Assembly: GCA_905234555.1 (NCBI GenBank)
Contig: CAJOHO010000018.1
Location: forward strand, 1 to 36,408
Length of the DNA: 36,408 nucleotides
Origin: an uncultured Bacteroidaceae bacterium
GTDB lineage: Bacteria > Bacteroidota > Bacteroidia > Bacteroidales > Bacteroidaceae
Direction: 5' to 3'
Part shown: piece after piece, positions 1-8,277 of the stretch
Layout of the letters: the number at the start of each line of letters is the position of its first letter
Numbering within the stretch: position 1 is the first letter of the stretch
Notes under the pieces: model-generated
Told to the model about the DNA's origin: nothing
What the model saw: only the letters and a program-made list of their open reading frames with translations
Database searches by the model: none
Program-made: the position numbers and the translations under genes

Positions 1-88
1 TAAGTAAACTCCCGTCAGCCATTATCAGCCCCATACACAGCATTTCATGCTTTGAAATCAATGAAAGCAAAAACACCACTTCGTTAAA
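1..88. repeat. Copy 1 of an ~88-bp direct repeat (partner at 1433-1520)
   Basis: The first ~78 bases match positions 1433-1511 almost exactly, with one single-base indel and a few substitutions, and the similarity fades over the last ten. The copy may begin before the window. The rest of the gene-free stretch up to 391 shows no ORF of note and no clear promoter. The indel disrupts the shared minus-strand reading frame, so I treat the repeat as non-coding. It could be the remnant of a duplicated gene end. Confidence 0.75.
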
Positions 89-391
89 AAACAGTTCTTA
101 AACTTTTGGAACAGTGAACACTAAAAGGTGTTTGGTTTCGATGAGGAATTTGGTTATTTAGCCCGAAGGGCGATGTTTTTGCTCACAAAGTATGTGATGG
201 CTCTGCTAAGAGACAAAGATGCAAGGTGGATATTTTTATCTGGGAGCTACTTCGACAGGCTCAGCATGAATCGTGCTCACAAGGAAAAATAGTTACCTTG
301 CGTCTTATAAGGACTGTAAGTCCGATACATACTGCGTGAGAGTTTTTAAGGTTTTTGTTTATTAAAATGTTGAACTTAAAAAAGTACGATT

Positions 392-505
392 ATGACCAAG
401 AATAAGGAAACCTGGCAGAGAATCATCCAGTTGATTGTCTCCATCCTCACGGCTGCCCTCACTGCACTGGGCACCACCAGCTGCATGGGCAGAGGACCCT
501 TCTAA
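392..505 (+). CDS. Smalltalk-family micropeptide (37 aa), copy 1
   Basis: This short ORF starts MTKNKETWQR and ends TSCMGRGPF. It has a polar N-terminus followed by a hydrophobic stretch at about residues 11-30 (IIQLIVSILTAALTALGTTS) and a single Cys at 31. It matches my memory of the Bacteroides/Prevotella 'smalltalk' family, which is typically ~30-40 residues and usually sits near HU-like DNA-binding and N-acetylmuramoyl-L-alanine amidase genes. Neither is present here, so it is an orphan copy. A second copy at 32391-32510 encodes the same 37 residues with six synonymous and no non-synonymous differences, which argues strongly that the peptide is translated. The bases just before the ATG (gtacgatt) are also conserved in the second copy. 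The function is unknown; a small membrane-associated peptide is an inference. Confidence 0.85.
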   Translation: MTKNKETWQRIIQLIVSILTAALTALGTTSCMGRGPF

Positions 506-535
506 AGCCCCCTCTAACTCCCCCAAGGGGGAGGA
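506..535 (+). repeat. Family A C/G-rich palindromic repeat
   Basis: The element begins directly after the smalltalk stop codon. It has the form GCCCCCTCTAACTCCCCC-AA-GGGGGAGG, with a perfect CTCCCCC/GGGGGAG core stem. Other copies of the family lie at 8246, 16010, 16089, 24447, 29738 and, diverged, 31397. No T-run follows the stem, so it is not a standard terminator. Confidence 0.7.
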
Positions 536-579
536 CATGAAAAACTGAGGGATTTGCTAATGCTCTCTAAAACGTCTCA

Positions 580-613
580 AAAGTCTCTCAATCCAAAACG
601 ATTGGGAGACTTT
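580..613 (-). terminator. Hairpin terminator between convergent smalltalk and HAD genes
   Basis: The left arm AAAGTCTCTCAATC pairs with the right arm GATTGGGAGACTTT across a short loop, giving a 14-bp stem with one wobble pair. On the minus strand it is followed by TTTTG, so it can end the HAD transcript. On the plus strand it can end the smalltalk transcript, although the T-run there is short. The stem resembles the hairpin beyond the second smalltalk gene (32232-32270). Confidence 0.7.
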
Positions 614-629
614 GTGTTGATGGAAAGAG

Positions 630-1319
630 TTAGACGAGGGAGAGGATTTGAGTGAAGTGCTGGATTTTGACGCAATGGGGATGGGTGAACTCGTCGGCGT
701 GCTCCATCTCCCAGACGACATGGTAGGGGATGTGGATGCCGTTGGCTCCGATGGCAAGGGCTGGAGCGATGTCGGACTTGAAGGAGTTGCCGACCATGAG
801 GAGTTCGTGGGGCTGGATGTTGAGCTTGTGGCAGAGTTGCCAGAAGTGGCGCTCGGTCTTGTCGGAGGTGATTTCGAGGTGCTGGAAGTAGTTGGCAAGT
901 CCTGAACGCTGGAGTTTCTGCTCCTGATCGAGGAGGTCGCCTTTGGTGAAGACGACCTTATAATAATTGGGCAGACGGGCAAGGGTCTCCTCTACTTCGG
1001 GCAGGGGCGGAACGGGCATCTGCATGAGGGCATAGCCGAGGTTGACGAGTTCGCCGACAAGCGACGAGGGTATCTGTCCGCCGCTGACGCGGATGGCGGT
1101 CTCGATGACGGAGAGAATATAGGGTTTGCAGCCGTAGCCGGAAAGGGCGAGGTTCTTGCACTCGGTGTTGACGAGCTGGGCACGTGCTTCGTCGGCTGAG
1201 CACCAGGGAGCAAGCATTTCTGCCATGCGGTCGGTGACACGATCGAAGTGCGACTGGCAGTCCCAGAGGGTGTCGTCGGCATCGAAGGCAATGATCTTTA
1301 TGTTTTTGAAACGAGACAC
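630..1319 (-). CDS. HAD-superfamily hydrolase (YjjG-like phosphatase)
   Basis: This 229-residue protein is a cytoplasmic haloacid-dehalogenase-type phosphohydrolase. Motif I is AFDADDTLWD, with the nucleophile D13 and general acid D15. Motif II is the VVFTKGD segment near residue 123, and motif IV is MVGNSFKSDI near residues 176-185, which carries the Mg-binding acidic residue. The size and the helical cap between motifs I and II fit the YjjG/phosphoglycolate-phosphatase-like subgroup. The start is GTG at 1319; the next in-frame Met would remove motif I. The gene stands alone, convergent with the smalltalk gene. The substrate cannot be told from sequence; nucleotide 5'-phosphates or small sugar phosphates are usual for the group. 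Confidence 0.85.
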   Translation of the reverse strand: MSRFKNIKIIAFDADDTLWDCQSHFDRVTDRMAEMLAPWCSADEARAQLVNTECKNLALSGYGCKPYILSVIETAIRVSGGQIPSSLVGELVNLGYALMQMPVPPLPEVEETLARLPNYYKVVFTKGDLLDQEQKLQRSGLANYFQHLEITSDKTERHFWQLCHKLNIQPHELLMVGNSFKSDIAPALAIGANGIHIPYHVVWEMEHADEFTHPHCVKIQHFTQILSLV

Positions 1320-1432
1320 GATAAGACTAAATTATAAATTATAAGATTCGGATGTTAACAAAAACATCAAAAACCCTTTCATTGTTTTCAATCTTTACAA
1401 GATTTGCGTCTGCTGCTGATGCTGTCTGCCTG

Positions 1433-1520
1433 TAAGTAAACTTCCCGTCAGCCATTATCAGCCCCATTCGCAGCATTTCATGCTTTGAAATCAATGAAAG
1501 CAAAAACACCGTTACGCTGC
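1433..1520. repeat. Copy 2 of the ~88-bp direct repeat, in a gene-free stretch
   Basis: It matches positions 1-88 over most of its length. The matching part ends at a divergent stretch (gttacgctgcgctccac) that copy 1 lacks. The surrounding gene-free interval 1320-1716 otherwise holds only AT-rich sequence and the trmH promoter. A minus-strand frame reads through this copy (1339-1584), but the single-base indel relative to copy 1 breaks that frame, so I do not call a gene. Confidence 0.75.
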
Positions 1521-1657
1521 GCTCCACTAAAAAAAGGCTGCGCATTGTGAGGGTTTTTATGTTTTTTTTCTCAATCAGATTCACTTACGAAAGTTGAATT
1601 GTGAATTATGAATTATAATTTTTCTGCAAAGATAGTGAAAAAATGGAGAATAATGCG

Positions 1658-1665
1658 TAAATTTG
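1658..1665 (+). promoter_or_regulatory. Bacteroidetes -7 box for the TrmH-family gene
   Basis: The octamer TAAATTTG matches the TAnnTTTG -7 consensus of the Bacteroidetes primary sigma factor. It lies 51 bp before the proposed ATG. I see no good -33 TTTG at the right distance. A TTG codon overlapping this box could extend the reading frame upstream, but it lies inside the promoter and is not a plausible start. Confidence 0.6.
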
Positions 1666-1716
1666 CAGTTCAAAAGGGAAAATGGACTGATTTTTCCCAA
1701 AAAACTGAGGCAACAA

Positions 1717-2559
1717 ATGGACGATACGATCATTAGCAGTATGCAGAATCCGAAGCTGAAGCGGTTGATGACGCTCCAGCGTAAGTCGTCGGAACGCAAG
1801 AGTAGCGGTCTCTTCGTGGTGGAGGGACTGCGCGAGATGGAACATTGTCTGGCGGCAGGCTACGAGATAGAAACGGCGTTCTATTGCACAGCAAAGATGG
1901 AGGTGACGACGCGCAAGGCGTTCAAGAACAACCCTCTGGCGAATCTTCCCAATGGCAATGCGCCCCATTTCACGTGGGTGCAGGTGACGCCGGAGGTGTA
2001 TGAGAAGATTGCCTACCGAGGCAGCACAGAGGGCGTGGTGGCGATTGTGAAGTCGAAGACGAAGACGCTGAAGGATCTGGAACTGAGCGAGAAACCGCTG
2101 ATTGTGGTGTTGGAAGGGGTAGAGAAGCCAGGCAACCTGGGTGCCATCCTGCGTAGTGCGGATGCTGTGAATGTGGATGCCGTGATTGTGTGCGACCCGC
2201 TGACCGACCTTTATAATCCCAACCTCATCCGTAGCAGCGTGGGCGCAGCCTTCAGCGTTCCCTGCGTGACCTGCACCACGAAAGAATGTATCCAGTTCCT
2301 GCAGGACCGAGACATCCACATCCTGACAGCGCAGTTGCAGGATTCCGAACTGTATTACAACACGGACATGAGAGGACCGACAGCCATCGTGATGGGAACG
2401 GAGGCAACGGGTCTGACACGTGCCTGGCGCAAAGCTGCCGACGCACATATCCGCATTCCGATGTTGGGCAAGATTGATTCGCTCAACGTGTCGGTAAGCA
2501 CAGCCGTTCTGCTCTACGAGGCTGTGAGACAAAGAAAAAGGGGATTTACACTCGACTGA
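1717..2559 (+). CDS. TrmH/SpoU-family RNA 2'-O-methyltransferase
   Basis: This 280-residue protein transfers a methyl group from S-adenosylmethionine to a ribose 2'-OH in rRNA or tRNA. The N-terminal ~95 residues are a substrate-binding domain (GLFVVEGLREME). The C-terminal SPOUT domain shows all three SpoU motifs: VEKPGNLGAILRSADA (motif 1), IVMGTEATGL (motif 2) and PMLGKIDSLNVSVSTAVLLYEA split around its conserved Ser/Asn residues (motif 3). I chose the ATG at 1717, preceded by GAGG, because the longer reading frame starts inside the promoter -7 box. The 3' end overlaps the convergent rel gene by 14 bp. The exact modified nucleotide cannot be told; 23S rRNA is the common target of this subgroup. 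Confidence 0.9.
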   Translation: MDDTIISSMQNPKLKRLMTLQRKSSERKSSGLFVVEGLREMEHCLAAGYEIETAFYCTAKMEVTTRKAFKNNPLANLPNGNAPHFTWVQVTPEVYEKIAYRGSTEGVVAIVKSKTKTLKDLELSEKPLIVVLEGVEKPGNLGAILRSADAVNVDAVIVCDPLTDLYNPNLIRSSVGAAFSVPCVTCTTKECIQFLQDRDIHILTAQLQDSELYYNTDMRGPTAIVMGTEATGLTRAWRKAADAHIRIPMLGKIDSLNVSVSTAVLLYEAVRQRKRGFTLD

Positions 2560-4795
2560 TGGTTTCGAGATCGGGAATATCTTTCAGTTTGGTAATCAGC
2601 TCATCCACCTCGGTGGTGTCGTGAACGAAGAGCTGGATCTGGCAGGTGAAGATGCCGTCGTTGCACTCCACCGTGAGTTTGTGCATGTTCACGTTCATCT
2701 GCTGCGAGATGATCTGTGTGATTTCGTTGAGCAAACCCAGACGGTCGATACCACGCATGGAGATGTCGGCTGGGAAGAGCATATTCTGACTCATGTCCCA
2801 CTCTGCCGCCAGCACGCGATTGCCGCGATTGGCTTTCAGACGGGCAGCCACCGGACATTGCAGCTTGTGGATCATGATGTGGTTCTGATCGTCGATGAAG
2901 CCCATGACGGGATCGCCAGGGATAGGCTTGCAACATTCGCTCAGCGTGTATTTCGTCTGGATGGAGTCTTCGGTAAGCTTGAGCACTTTCTTGCGGTTGA
3001 ACGACTGATCCACTTCGAGTTTTGTTTCCTTCGAGTCTGCATTCTTGGGCTTACGGCCAAAGAAGAACAGACGTTTCCAACCACCTGAATTCTGCTTTCC
3101 ACGCAGCATATCGACATCGAATTCACCCAGTTTCACCCTTCCTTCTCCCAGCGCCAGCAACAGGTTTTCCGTCTTGTTGAGATGGTGGAAGTGGCAGAGT
3201 TTGTCGATGTTGAGAGTGTTGCGAGGTATTTCGTTCTTGGTGAAGAACTCGGTCAGCAGTTCGTCACCCTGTTTGCGTGCTTCACGTTCGTTGTGTCGCA
3301 CCATCTGCTGAATTTTCGATGTTGCCTTGGCGGTGGTGGCGATGGTGAGCCACGTACGAGATACTTGAGGTTTTCTGGAAGTCAGCACCTCCACCTGGTC
3401 GCCACTCTTGAGCTTATGGCTGAGGGACACGAGCGAGTGGTTCACTTTGGCACCGATGCAATGGCTTCCGACGAAGGTATGGATGGTGAAGGCAAAGTCG
3501 AGCACGGTACTGCCTGCCGGCAAGGTACGCATCTCACCTTTGGGCGTAAAGACAAAGATTTCAGAAGCGAAGAGGTTGAGCTTGATGGTGTCGAGGAAGT
3601 CCATCGCGTCGGGCTGGGGATCGTCGAGAATCTCCTTGATGGTGTTCAGCCATTTGTTCAGCTCGTTCTCACCACGCTGGAAGTTCATCGGTCCGTCCTT
3701 GTATTTCCAATGGGCAGCAAAGCCTCGTTCTGCCACCTCATCCATACGACGTGTACGGATCTGAACCTCGATCCACTCACCGTTCTTCGACATGAGGGTA
3801 CAATGAAGTGCCTGATAATCATTGGCTTTAGGATGGTGAACCCAGTCGCGCAGACGGTCGGGGTGGGTGGAATAGAGTTTGGTCAGACGAACATACATGC
3901 TGAAGCACTCCTCCACTTCCTCCTTGGGGTCTTTCGGTTCGAAAATGATGCGGACCGCCAGGATGTCGTAGATTTCGTCGAAGGTGACATGTTTGGTCTG
4001 CATCTTCTTCCAGATGGAATACGGCGTCTTGACACGTGCCTTGATTTCATAGTCAAGACCCATCTCGTCGAGCTGCTTGCGGATGGGTGCCGTAAACTCG
4101 GTGAAGACGGTCTGGCGCTTCTCTGCCGTCAGATGCAGCTTATGTTCGATGGCGGCATACTCGGCAGGATGTTCGTACTTGAAGCTCAGGTCTTCCAGCT
4201 CGCTCTTGATGCGGTTCAGACCCAGTCGGTTGGCAAGCGGAGCATAGATATAAAGTGTCTCACCTGCTATCTTGTACTGCTTGTTCTTTGCCTGCGAACC
4301 CAGCGTTCGCATGTTATGGAGACGGTCGGCTATCTTGATGAGAATCACACGGATATCCTCACTCATCGTGAGCAGCAGCTTCTTGAAATTCTCTGCCTGT
4401 GCCGAAGCGTTGTCGCCAAAGATACCACCTGCAATCTTCGTCAGTCCATCGACAATCTGTGCAATTTTCGGACCGAACATATTCTCGATGTCCTCCACAT
4501 TGTAGTCTGTGTCTTCGACCACATCGTGCAGGAGGGCAGAACAGATGGACGTACTACCCAACCCCATCTCGGAACAGACAATCTGCGCTACGGCCAAAGG
4601 GTGCATGATATAGGGTTCCCCTGACAGACGACGCACTCCCTTATGGGCATGTTTAGCGAAGTTGAACGCTTTGGTGATCAGTTCAACTTTCTTACGATGA
4701 GGACTGGCAAGATAGGACTGGATGAGTTGCTGGAAAGCTTCTTCCACCATCTGTTCCTCGACATCGATTTCTGGCTGAGGGAGGACTTGTTCCAT
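2546..4795 (-). CDS. rel: Bifunctional (p)ppGpp synthetase/hydrolase (Rel/SpoT type)
   Basis: This 749-residue protein makes and degrades the stringent-response alarmone (p)ppGpp. Domain order is HD hydrolase (about 45-200, with H65, the H90-D91 pair in LLHDVVEDT, and DRLHNMRTL at 157-165), synthetase (about 245-365, with YQALH and EVQIRTR), TGS (about 412-473) and a C-terminal ACT domain near 675-749. The motif that separates bifunctional Rel from synthetase-only RelA reads RLRD at 314-317. This basic type fits a bifunctional enzyme, as does the intact HD site. It is the last gene of the parA-parB-DUF5683-mltD-rel run, 71 bp after mltD. The spacer before its ATG carries a repetitive GTTTAACGTT motif of unknown meaning. 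It overlaps trmH convergently. Confidence 0.95.
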   Translation of the reverse strand: MEQVLPQPEIDVEEQMVEEAFQQLIQSYLASPHRKKVELITKAFNFAKHAHKGVRRLSGEPYIMHPLAVAQIVCSEMGLGSTSICSALLHDVVEDTDYNVEDIENMFGPKIAQIVDGLTKIAGGIFGDNASAQAENFKKLLLTMSEDIRVILIKIADRLHNMRTLGSQAKNKQYKIAGETLYIYAPLANRLGLNRIKSELEDLSFKYEHPAEYAAIEHKLHLTAEKRQTVFTEFTAPIRKQLDEMGLDYEIKARVKTPYSIWKKMQTKHVTFDEIYDILAVRIIFEPKDPKEEVEECFSMYVRLTKLYSTHPDRLRDWVHHPKANDYQALHCTLMSKNGEWIEVQIRTRRMDEVAERGFAAHWKYKDGPMNFQRGENELNKWLNTIKEILDDPQPDAMDFLDTIKLNLFASEIFVFTPKGEMRTLPAGSTVLDFAFTIHTFVGSHCIGAKVNHSLVSLSHKLKSGDQVEVLTSRKPQVSRTWLTIATTAKATSKIQQMVRHNEREARKQGDELLTEFFTKNEIPRNTLNIDKLCHFHHLNKTENLLLALGEGRVKLGEFDVDMLRGKQNSGGWKRLFFFGRKPKNADSKETKLEVDQSFNRKKVLKLTEDSIQTKYTLSECCKPIPGDPVMGFIDDQNHIMIHKLQCPVAARLKANRGNRVLAAEWDMSQNMLFPADISMRGIDRLGLLNEITQIISQQMNVNMHKLTVECNDGIFTCQIQLFVHDTTEVDELITKLKDIPDLETISRV

Positions 4796-4866
4796 AACAA
4801 ATAACGTATAAAGTTTAACGTTTAAGGTTTAACGTTGAAAGGCGAACGAACGAGGATCTGGAAGGA

Positions 4867-6531
4867 TTACTTCACACGGATTTTCTGACCTGGACGGATG
4901 GTGCTGCCCTTGATGTTGTTGAGCTTGCGAAGGTTCTCGACGGTGGTACCATTCTGACGGGCAATCTTCGTCAGGTTGTCGCCACTCTGCACCTCCACGC
5001 TCTTCGTACGAGGCTGTTGGGGCTTCTTCTTTTTTGCTGTCTGCTGATTGTTCCACCTGTTGTTCTTCTGCGTGGCTGCCTGCTTGTTGTTGGCTGGTTT
5101 CGCAGCAGCAGCTGGTTGAGCCTTCTGAGCATTATCCTGTGCAACCACTACTGGTGTCACCTTAGCAGGAGCTGCCTGAGAGTCAAGCGGTTTCACTTCA
5201 GCAATCAGCTGCGTCTGTGTGTTCTCTGGCTGAACGGAAGTCTGGGTCTGAGTCACAGGCTGAACTGGTGTGATATGAACTGGCTCTTCCACCTGAGTCT
5301 GGGCCACTTCTTCAACTTGCGTCTCAACTGGAACTTCTATTTGAGTCTGAGCGATTTCCTCTACTTGCGTCTCAACTGGCACCTCCACTCGTGTCTGAGC
5401 TATTTCCTCAACCTGAGTCTGGACAGGAGTTTCGTCGTAAGTCGGAACGGTCGTAACTGCCACAGCATTAGCGTCTTCCTCTGTGGTTTCAGGAACAGTT
5501 GCTGGCGAACTTCCGTAAATCTGGTCTTCCTTGGTGATGAAGTTCTCAATGGCTGAGGAAGGCAGGCGGACAGCATAGTCGCGAGGAACAATATCGTGAC
5601 GATACTGAGGATTGAGCGAACGCAGTTCATCGACTGTCACATTGCAGACAGAAGAGATGGAAGCAAAACGGGCATCGCGAGAAACCACGATGGTGTCGGA
5701 CTCGGCAGGGAAGTTGGCACTCATGGGCGTGATGCCGTGTTCGCAATAATAGTTCATGATGTAGGTGGCTGCGATGAAGGCAGGCACATAACCACGGGTT
5801 TCGTGGGGGAGATAGTCGTAAATCGCCCAGAAGTCAGCATTTTCCTTCGTGGTTCCTGCACGCAGAAGGGCTTTCTGAACGGTACCTGGTCCACAATTGT
5901 AGGCAGCGATAGCCAGACTCCAATCGCCAAAAGAATTGTAAAGGTCGCTGAGATAGCGTGCTGCTGCCTCACTCGACTTGATGGGGTCACGACGTTCATC
6001 GACCAACGTATTGATTTCCAGACCGTACTGCTTGCCTGCAGCCAGAATGAACTGCCACAAACCTGCAGCTCCGGCGCTGGAAGTAGCATTGGGACGAAGT
6101 CCTGACTCGATGACAGGCAGATACTTCAGCTCCAAGGGCAACTCATGGCGTTCGAGGGCTTCCTCGAAGATGGGATTGTAGAAATTGGAAGAACCCAGCA
6201 TCACAGACACAGAACGCTTCATCCGACTGGCGTAGGTGTCGATATATTTGCGTGTCACCTCATTGAGCGGCAACTCAATGATGGTGGGAATACGCGAGAG
6301 ACGATCCTCCAGTATCTTGTCATCGTAGGGCAGATTCCGCACAGGTGTGGAGGAGGAAGAGAGATTGGTGCGATTGTTGTAATCACGCATCAAATCGTTC
6401 TCCGTCACCTTCATGCCTTCAGGCATATCAGCCGACTCATTACCAGGAGTCTGGGCTGTGGTGGACGTTTGAGCCTTTAAAGGAGAGGTCGCCAGACAGG
6501 CGAGTGTCATGATGGCAATAATTTTCTTCAT
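4867..6531 (-). CDS. mltD: MltD-like lytic murein transglycosylase with LysM domain
   Basis: This 554-residue exported enzyme cleaves the MurNAc-GlcNAc bond of peptidoglycan without water. Residues 1-20 are a signal peptide with no lipobox cysteine, so unlike E. coli MltD it is probably not a lipoprotein. The SLT domain spans about 118-235. It contains the catalytic Glu at E142 (PVIESG), the GAAGLWQF motif at 154-161 and AIAAYNCGPG near 207-216. A degenerate LysM-like stretch lies near 280-325 and a clear LysM at 511-554. Between them is a Gln/Thr/Glu/Val-rich linker with three exact 16-residue repeats (370-417), then an Ala/Gln/Lys-rich tail. The gene sits between DUF5683 and rel, downstream of parAB. 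Confidence 0.92.
   Translation of the reverse strand: MKKIIAIMTLACLATSPLKAQTSTTAQTPGNESADMPEGMKVTENDLMRDYNNRTNLSSSSTPVRNLPYDDKILEDRLSRIPTIIELPLNEVTRKYIDTYASRMKRSVSVMLGSSNFYNPIFEEALERHELPLELKYLPVIESGLRPNATSSAGAAGLWQFILAAGKQYGLEINTLVDERRDPIKSSEAAARYLSDLYNSFGDWSLAIAAYNCGPGTVQKALLRAGTTKENADFWAIYDYLPHETRGYVPAFIAATYIMNYYCEHGITPMSANFPAESDTIVVSRDARFASISSVCNVTVDELRSLNPQYRHDIVPRDYAVRLPSSAIENFITKEDQIYGSSPATVPETTEEDANAVAVTTVPTYDETPVQTQVEEIAQTRVEVPVETQVEEIAQTQIEVPVETQVEEVAQTQVEEPVHITPVQPVTQTQTSVQPENTQTQLIAEVKPLDSQAAPAKVTPVVVAQDNAQKAQPAAAAKPANNKQAATQKNNRWNNQQTAKKKKPQQPRTKSVEVQSGDNLTKIARQNGTTVENLRKLNNIKGSTIRPGQKIRVK
5281..5424 (-). repeat. Three 48-bp tandem repeats inside mltD
   Basis: The encoded units are VQTQVEEIAQTRVEVP, VETQVEEIAQTQIEVP and VETQVEEVAQTQVEEP, each exactly 16 residues. 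They form an acidic, extended linker between the catalytic and LysM parts. Such in-frame repeats usually vary in copy number between strains. Confidence 0.9.
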
Positions 6532-6556
6532 GCTGTATGGGGTTCTTATAGAGTTA

Positions 6557-6608
6557 GAATGGAATGTGTCTGAATGAATTGAGTCTAAATGGATTGAGTC
6601 TGAATGGA
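6557..6608. repeat. 15-bp tandem repeat between DUF5683 and mltD
   Basis: Three units of the form GAATGNATTGAGTCT and a partial fourth fill most of the 81-bp gap between the two genes. The unit is non-coding and lies in the untranslated spacer before the mltD start. No function can be read from it. Confidence 0.8.
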
Positions 6609-6612
6609 AAAA

Positions 6613-7335
6613 TCAGAAAGCGATGGAGCATTGCACTCCGTAGGAGTTGGACATGAGCGACGAACCGCCCAAGGCAACGGACTGGTGATTGTCGTTCAGG
6701 ATGGAAGGCCGCACTTTCATGCTGAGGTTGCGGCTGATGTCGAAACTCGACAATTCGGCATCGACGTAGGCATCAATGATCGAGAGCGCGTAAACGCCTA
6801 TCACACAGAAGATACTGAGGTCGCGATAGCGGCGGTAGAAGTCTTTCTTGCGTTTGAAAAGACTCTGCAGGCGGCTGGCATTGGCGTTCACGTCGAACGA
6901 AGGCGGGAGGAAGTTCTCATAGCTCTTCGTGTTCGGATCGTCGTCCATGATGTCGATATAGGCCTGCGAATAGTCGCGATACATCGTGTTGTTCCAGTTG
7001 ATGGCATAGGCACAACCTAAGAAACCACCATAGAACAGGGGAAGCTTCCAGTATTTGCGGTTATAGATCTGTCCCCCACCAGGAAACACGATGGCGTACC
7101 ACAGGGCTTTCTTCGGATCGGGCATCCATTGAGCAGGGTCAATTGCCTGTGCTGCTGTCAGGGAGTCGCCTGTCAACCTGAATGTCGGTTCGGGAACCAC
7201 GATGGAATCCCCTTCGGCAGGCATCAGGGTGACGGTCTGAGGAACAGAGTCGTTCTCAGTCTGCGCACTTGCCTTTCCCACAGAAAACACAAGCAGCAAT
7301 ACCGTCAGACGATATATCACCCCCTTCATTTTCAT
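6613..7335 (-). CDS. DUF5683-family exported/membrane protein
   Basis: This 240-residue protein starts with a signal peptide (to about residue 25, ending SASAQ). The DUF5683-like core begins near residue 75, with the typical WYAIVFPGGGQIYNRKYWK stretch followed by hydrophobic segments that look like membrane helices. The biochemical role is unknown. The family regularly sits between parB and an mltD-like gene in Bacteroidetes, which is the arrangement here. The gap after parB is only 3 bp, so translational coupling is likely. A role in cell-envelope or division physiology is an inference from this context. Confidence 0.82.
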   Translation of the reverse strand: MKMKGVIYRLTVLLLVFSVGKASAQTENDSVPQTVTLMPAEGDSIVVPEPTFRLTGDSLTAAQAIDPAQWMPDPKKALWYAIVFPGGGQIYNRKYWKLPLFYGGFLGCAYAINWNNTMYRDYSQAYIDIMDDDPNTKSYENFLPPSFDVNANASRLQSLFKRKKDFYRRYRDLSIFCVIGVYALSIIDAYVDAELSSFDISRNLSMKVRPSILNDNHQSVALGGSSLMSNSYGVQCSIAF

Positions 7336-7338
7336 ACG

Positions 7339-8217
7339 TTAACCCAGTATGGTGGCTACGATTCGTTTCAGTTCTTCTTCATTGGCAAACGCCAGCGTCA
7401 GCTTTCCACTTCCTTTGGCGTTGGCAGACATAGCGACCTGCAAGCCTAAGCGTTGCGTGAGCTGTTGGCGCATTTGTTCATAATCAGCTGAGAGCGAAGT
7501 CTTTGCAGGACGTTTGCGTGCATCGTTACCACGACTGCCTTCGTTCAGCATGCGGATCAAGTCCTCCACCTGACGAACGGAATAACCCTTCTGCTGGATT
7601 TCCTGGAAGAACTTCACTTGCTGCTTGGGATCGTCCAGCGCCAAGAGGGCACGAGCATGACCCATGTCAATCTCGTGATTCTGAAGCGCCATCTGAACGG
7701 GAGCAGGCAATTTCAACAAACGCAGGAAGTTGGCAACCGTTGTGCGTTTCTTGCCTACGCGTTCAGCCAGTTTCTCCTGTGTTAAGCCGTATTGGTCGAT
7801 GAGGTGCTGATAAGCCAGCGCAATCTCTACAGAGTTGAGGTCCTGACGCTGGATATTCTCAATCAGCGCCATTTCCATCACGTTCTCGTCGTCTGCCGTA
7901 CGGATGTACGCAGGGATGGAGGTGAGGTGAGCCAGTTGAGAGGCACGCCAACGACGTTCGCCGGCAATGATCTGGTAGCGTCCGTTGTCCAGCTGACGAA
8001 GGGTGATGGGCTGGATGATGCCTATCTCGCTGATGGAGTCGGCAAGTTCCTGCAAACTGTCCTCGTCGAACTCACGACGCGGCTGGTTGGGATTCGCATC
8101 GATGAGGGAAAGGTCAATCTCGTTGATGGTGGAAGACCCCTCCGTATGTATGTCTTCTGTGGAAATGAGTGCGTCCAGCCCTCTTCCCAGCGTTCCGAAT
8201 TTCTTTTTTACTGCCAC
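7339..8217 (-). CDS. parB: Chromosome-partitioning protein ParB
   Basis: This 292-residue DNA-binding CTPase loads at parS sites and spreads as a sliding clamp to help segregate the chromosome. The N-terminus carries the ParA-stimulating GRGLDALI motif at 11-18. The CTP-binding motif GERRWR is at 86-91, followed by ENIQRQDLNSVE at 120-131. A helix-turn-helix lies at about 145-170 (LTQEKLAERVGKKRTTVANF), and the C-terminal ~50 residues fit the dimerisation domain. It follows parA after a 58-bp gap that holds a family A palindrome, and precedes DUF5683 by 3 bp. I found no convincing parS site in the window. Confidence 0.96.
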   Translation of the reverse strand: MAVKKKFGTLGRGLDALISTEDIHTEGSSTINEIDLSLIDANPNQPRREFDEDSLQELADSISEIGIIQPITLRQLDNGRYQIIAGERRWRASQLAHLTSIPAYIRTADDENVMEMALIENIQRQDLNSVEIALAYQHLIDQYGLTQEKLAERVGKKRTTVANFLRLLKLPAPVQMALQNHEIDMGHARALLALDDPKQQVKFFQEIQQKGYSVRQVEDLIRMLNEGSRGNDARKRPAKTSLSADYEQMRQQLTQRLGLQVAMSANAKGSGKLTLAFANEEELKRIVATILG

Positions 8218-8245
8218 TTTCTTTATGTTTTGTTATAGGCTTTAT

Positions 8246-8277
8246 CCCTCCCCCCTGGGGGGAGTTGGAGGGGGCTT
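8246..8277 (-). repeat. Family A palindromic repeat between parA and parB
   Basis: On the minus strand it reads GCCCCCTCCAACTCCCCCC followed by AGGGGGGAGGG, so it has the same form as the copy at 506-535. It touches the parA stop codon, so a strong hairpin will form in the parA-parB mRNA and could alter relative expression. Confidence 0.75.

Noticed and set aside
1339-1584. 81-aa minus-strand frame across the 1433-1520 repeat
   Set aside because: The other copy of the repeat (1-88) has a single-base indel that breaks this frame, and no family is recognised.
1962-1978. Possible parS site (TTTCACGTG) near the par operon
   Set aside because: Only half of the 16-bp palindrome is matched and it lies within the trmH coding region; several other CACGTG-like hits are no better.
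1606-2532. 308-aa minus-strand frame opposite the TrmH gene
   Set aside because: The His/Arg/Leu-rich translation looks like a shadow, and the sense frame has all SpoU motifs.
3182-4624. 480-aa plus-strand reading frame opposite rel
   Set aside because: It is the antisense shadow of a clear Rel protein, with no domain or start signals of its own.
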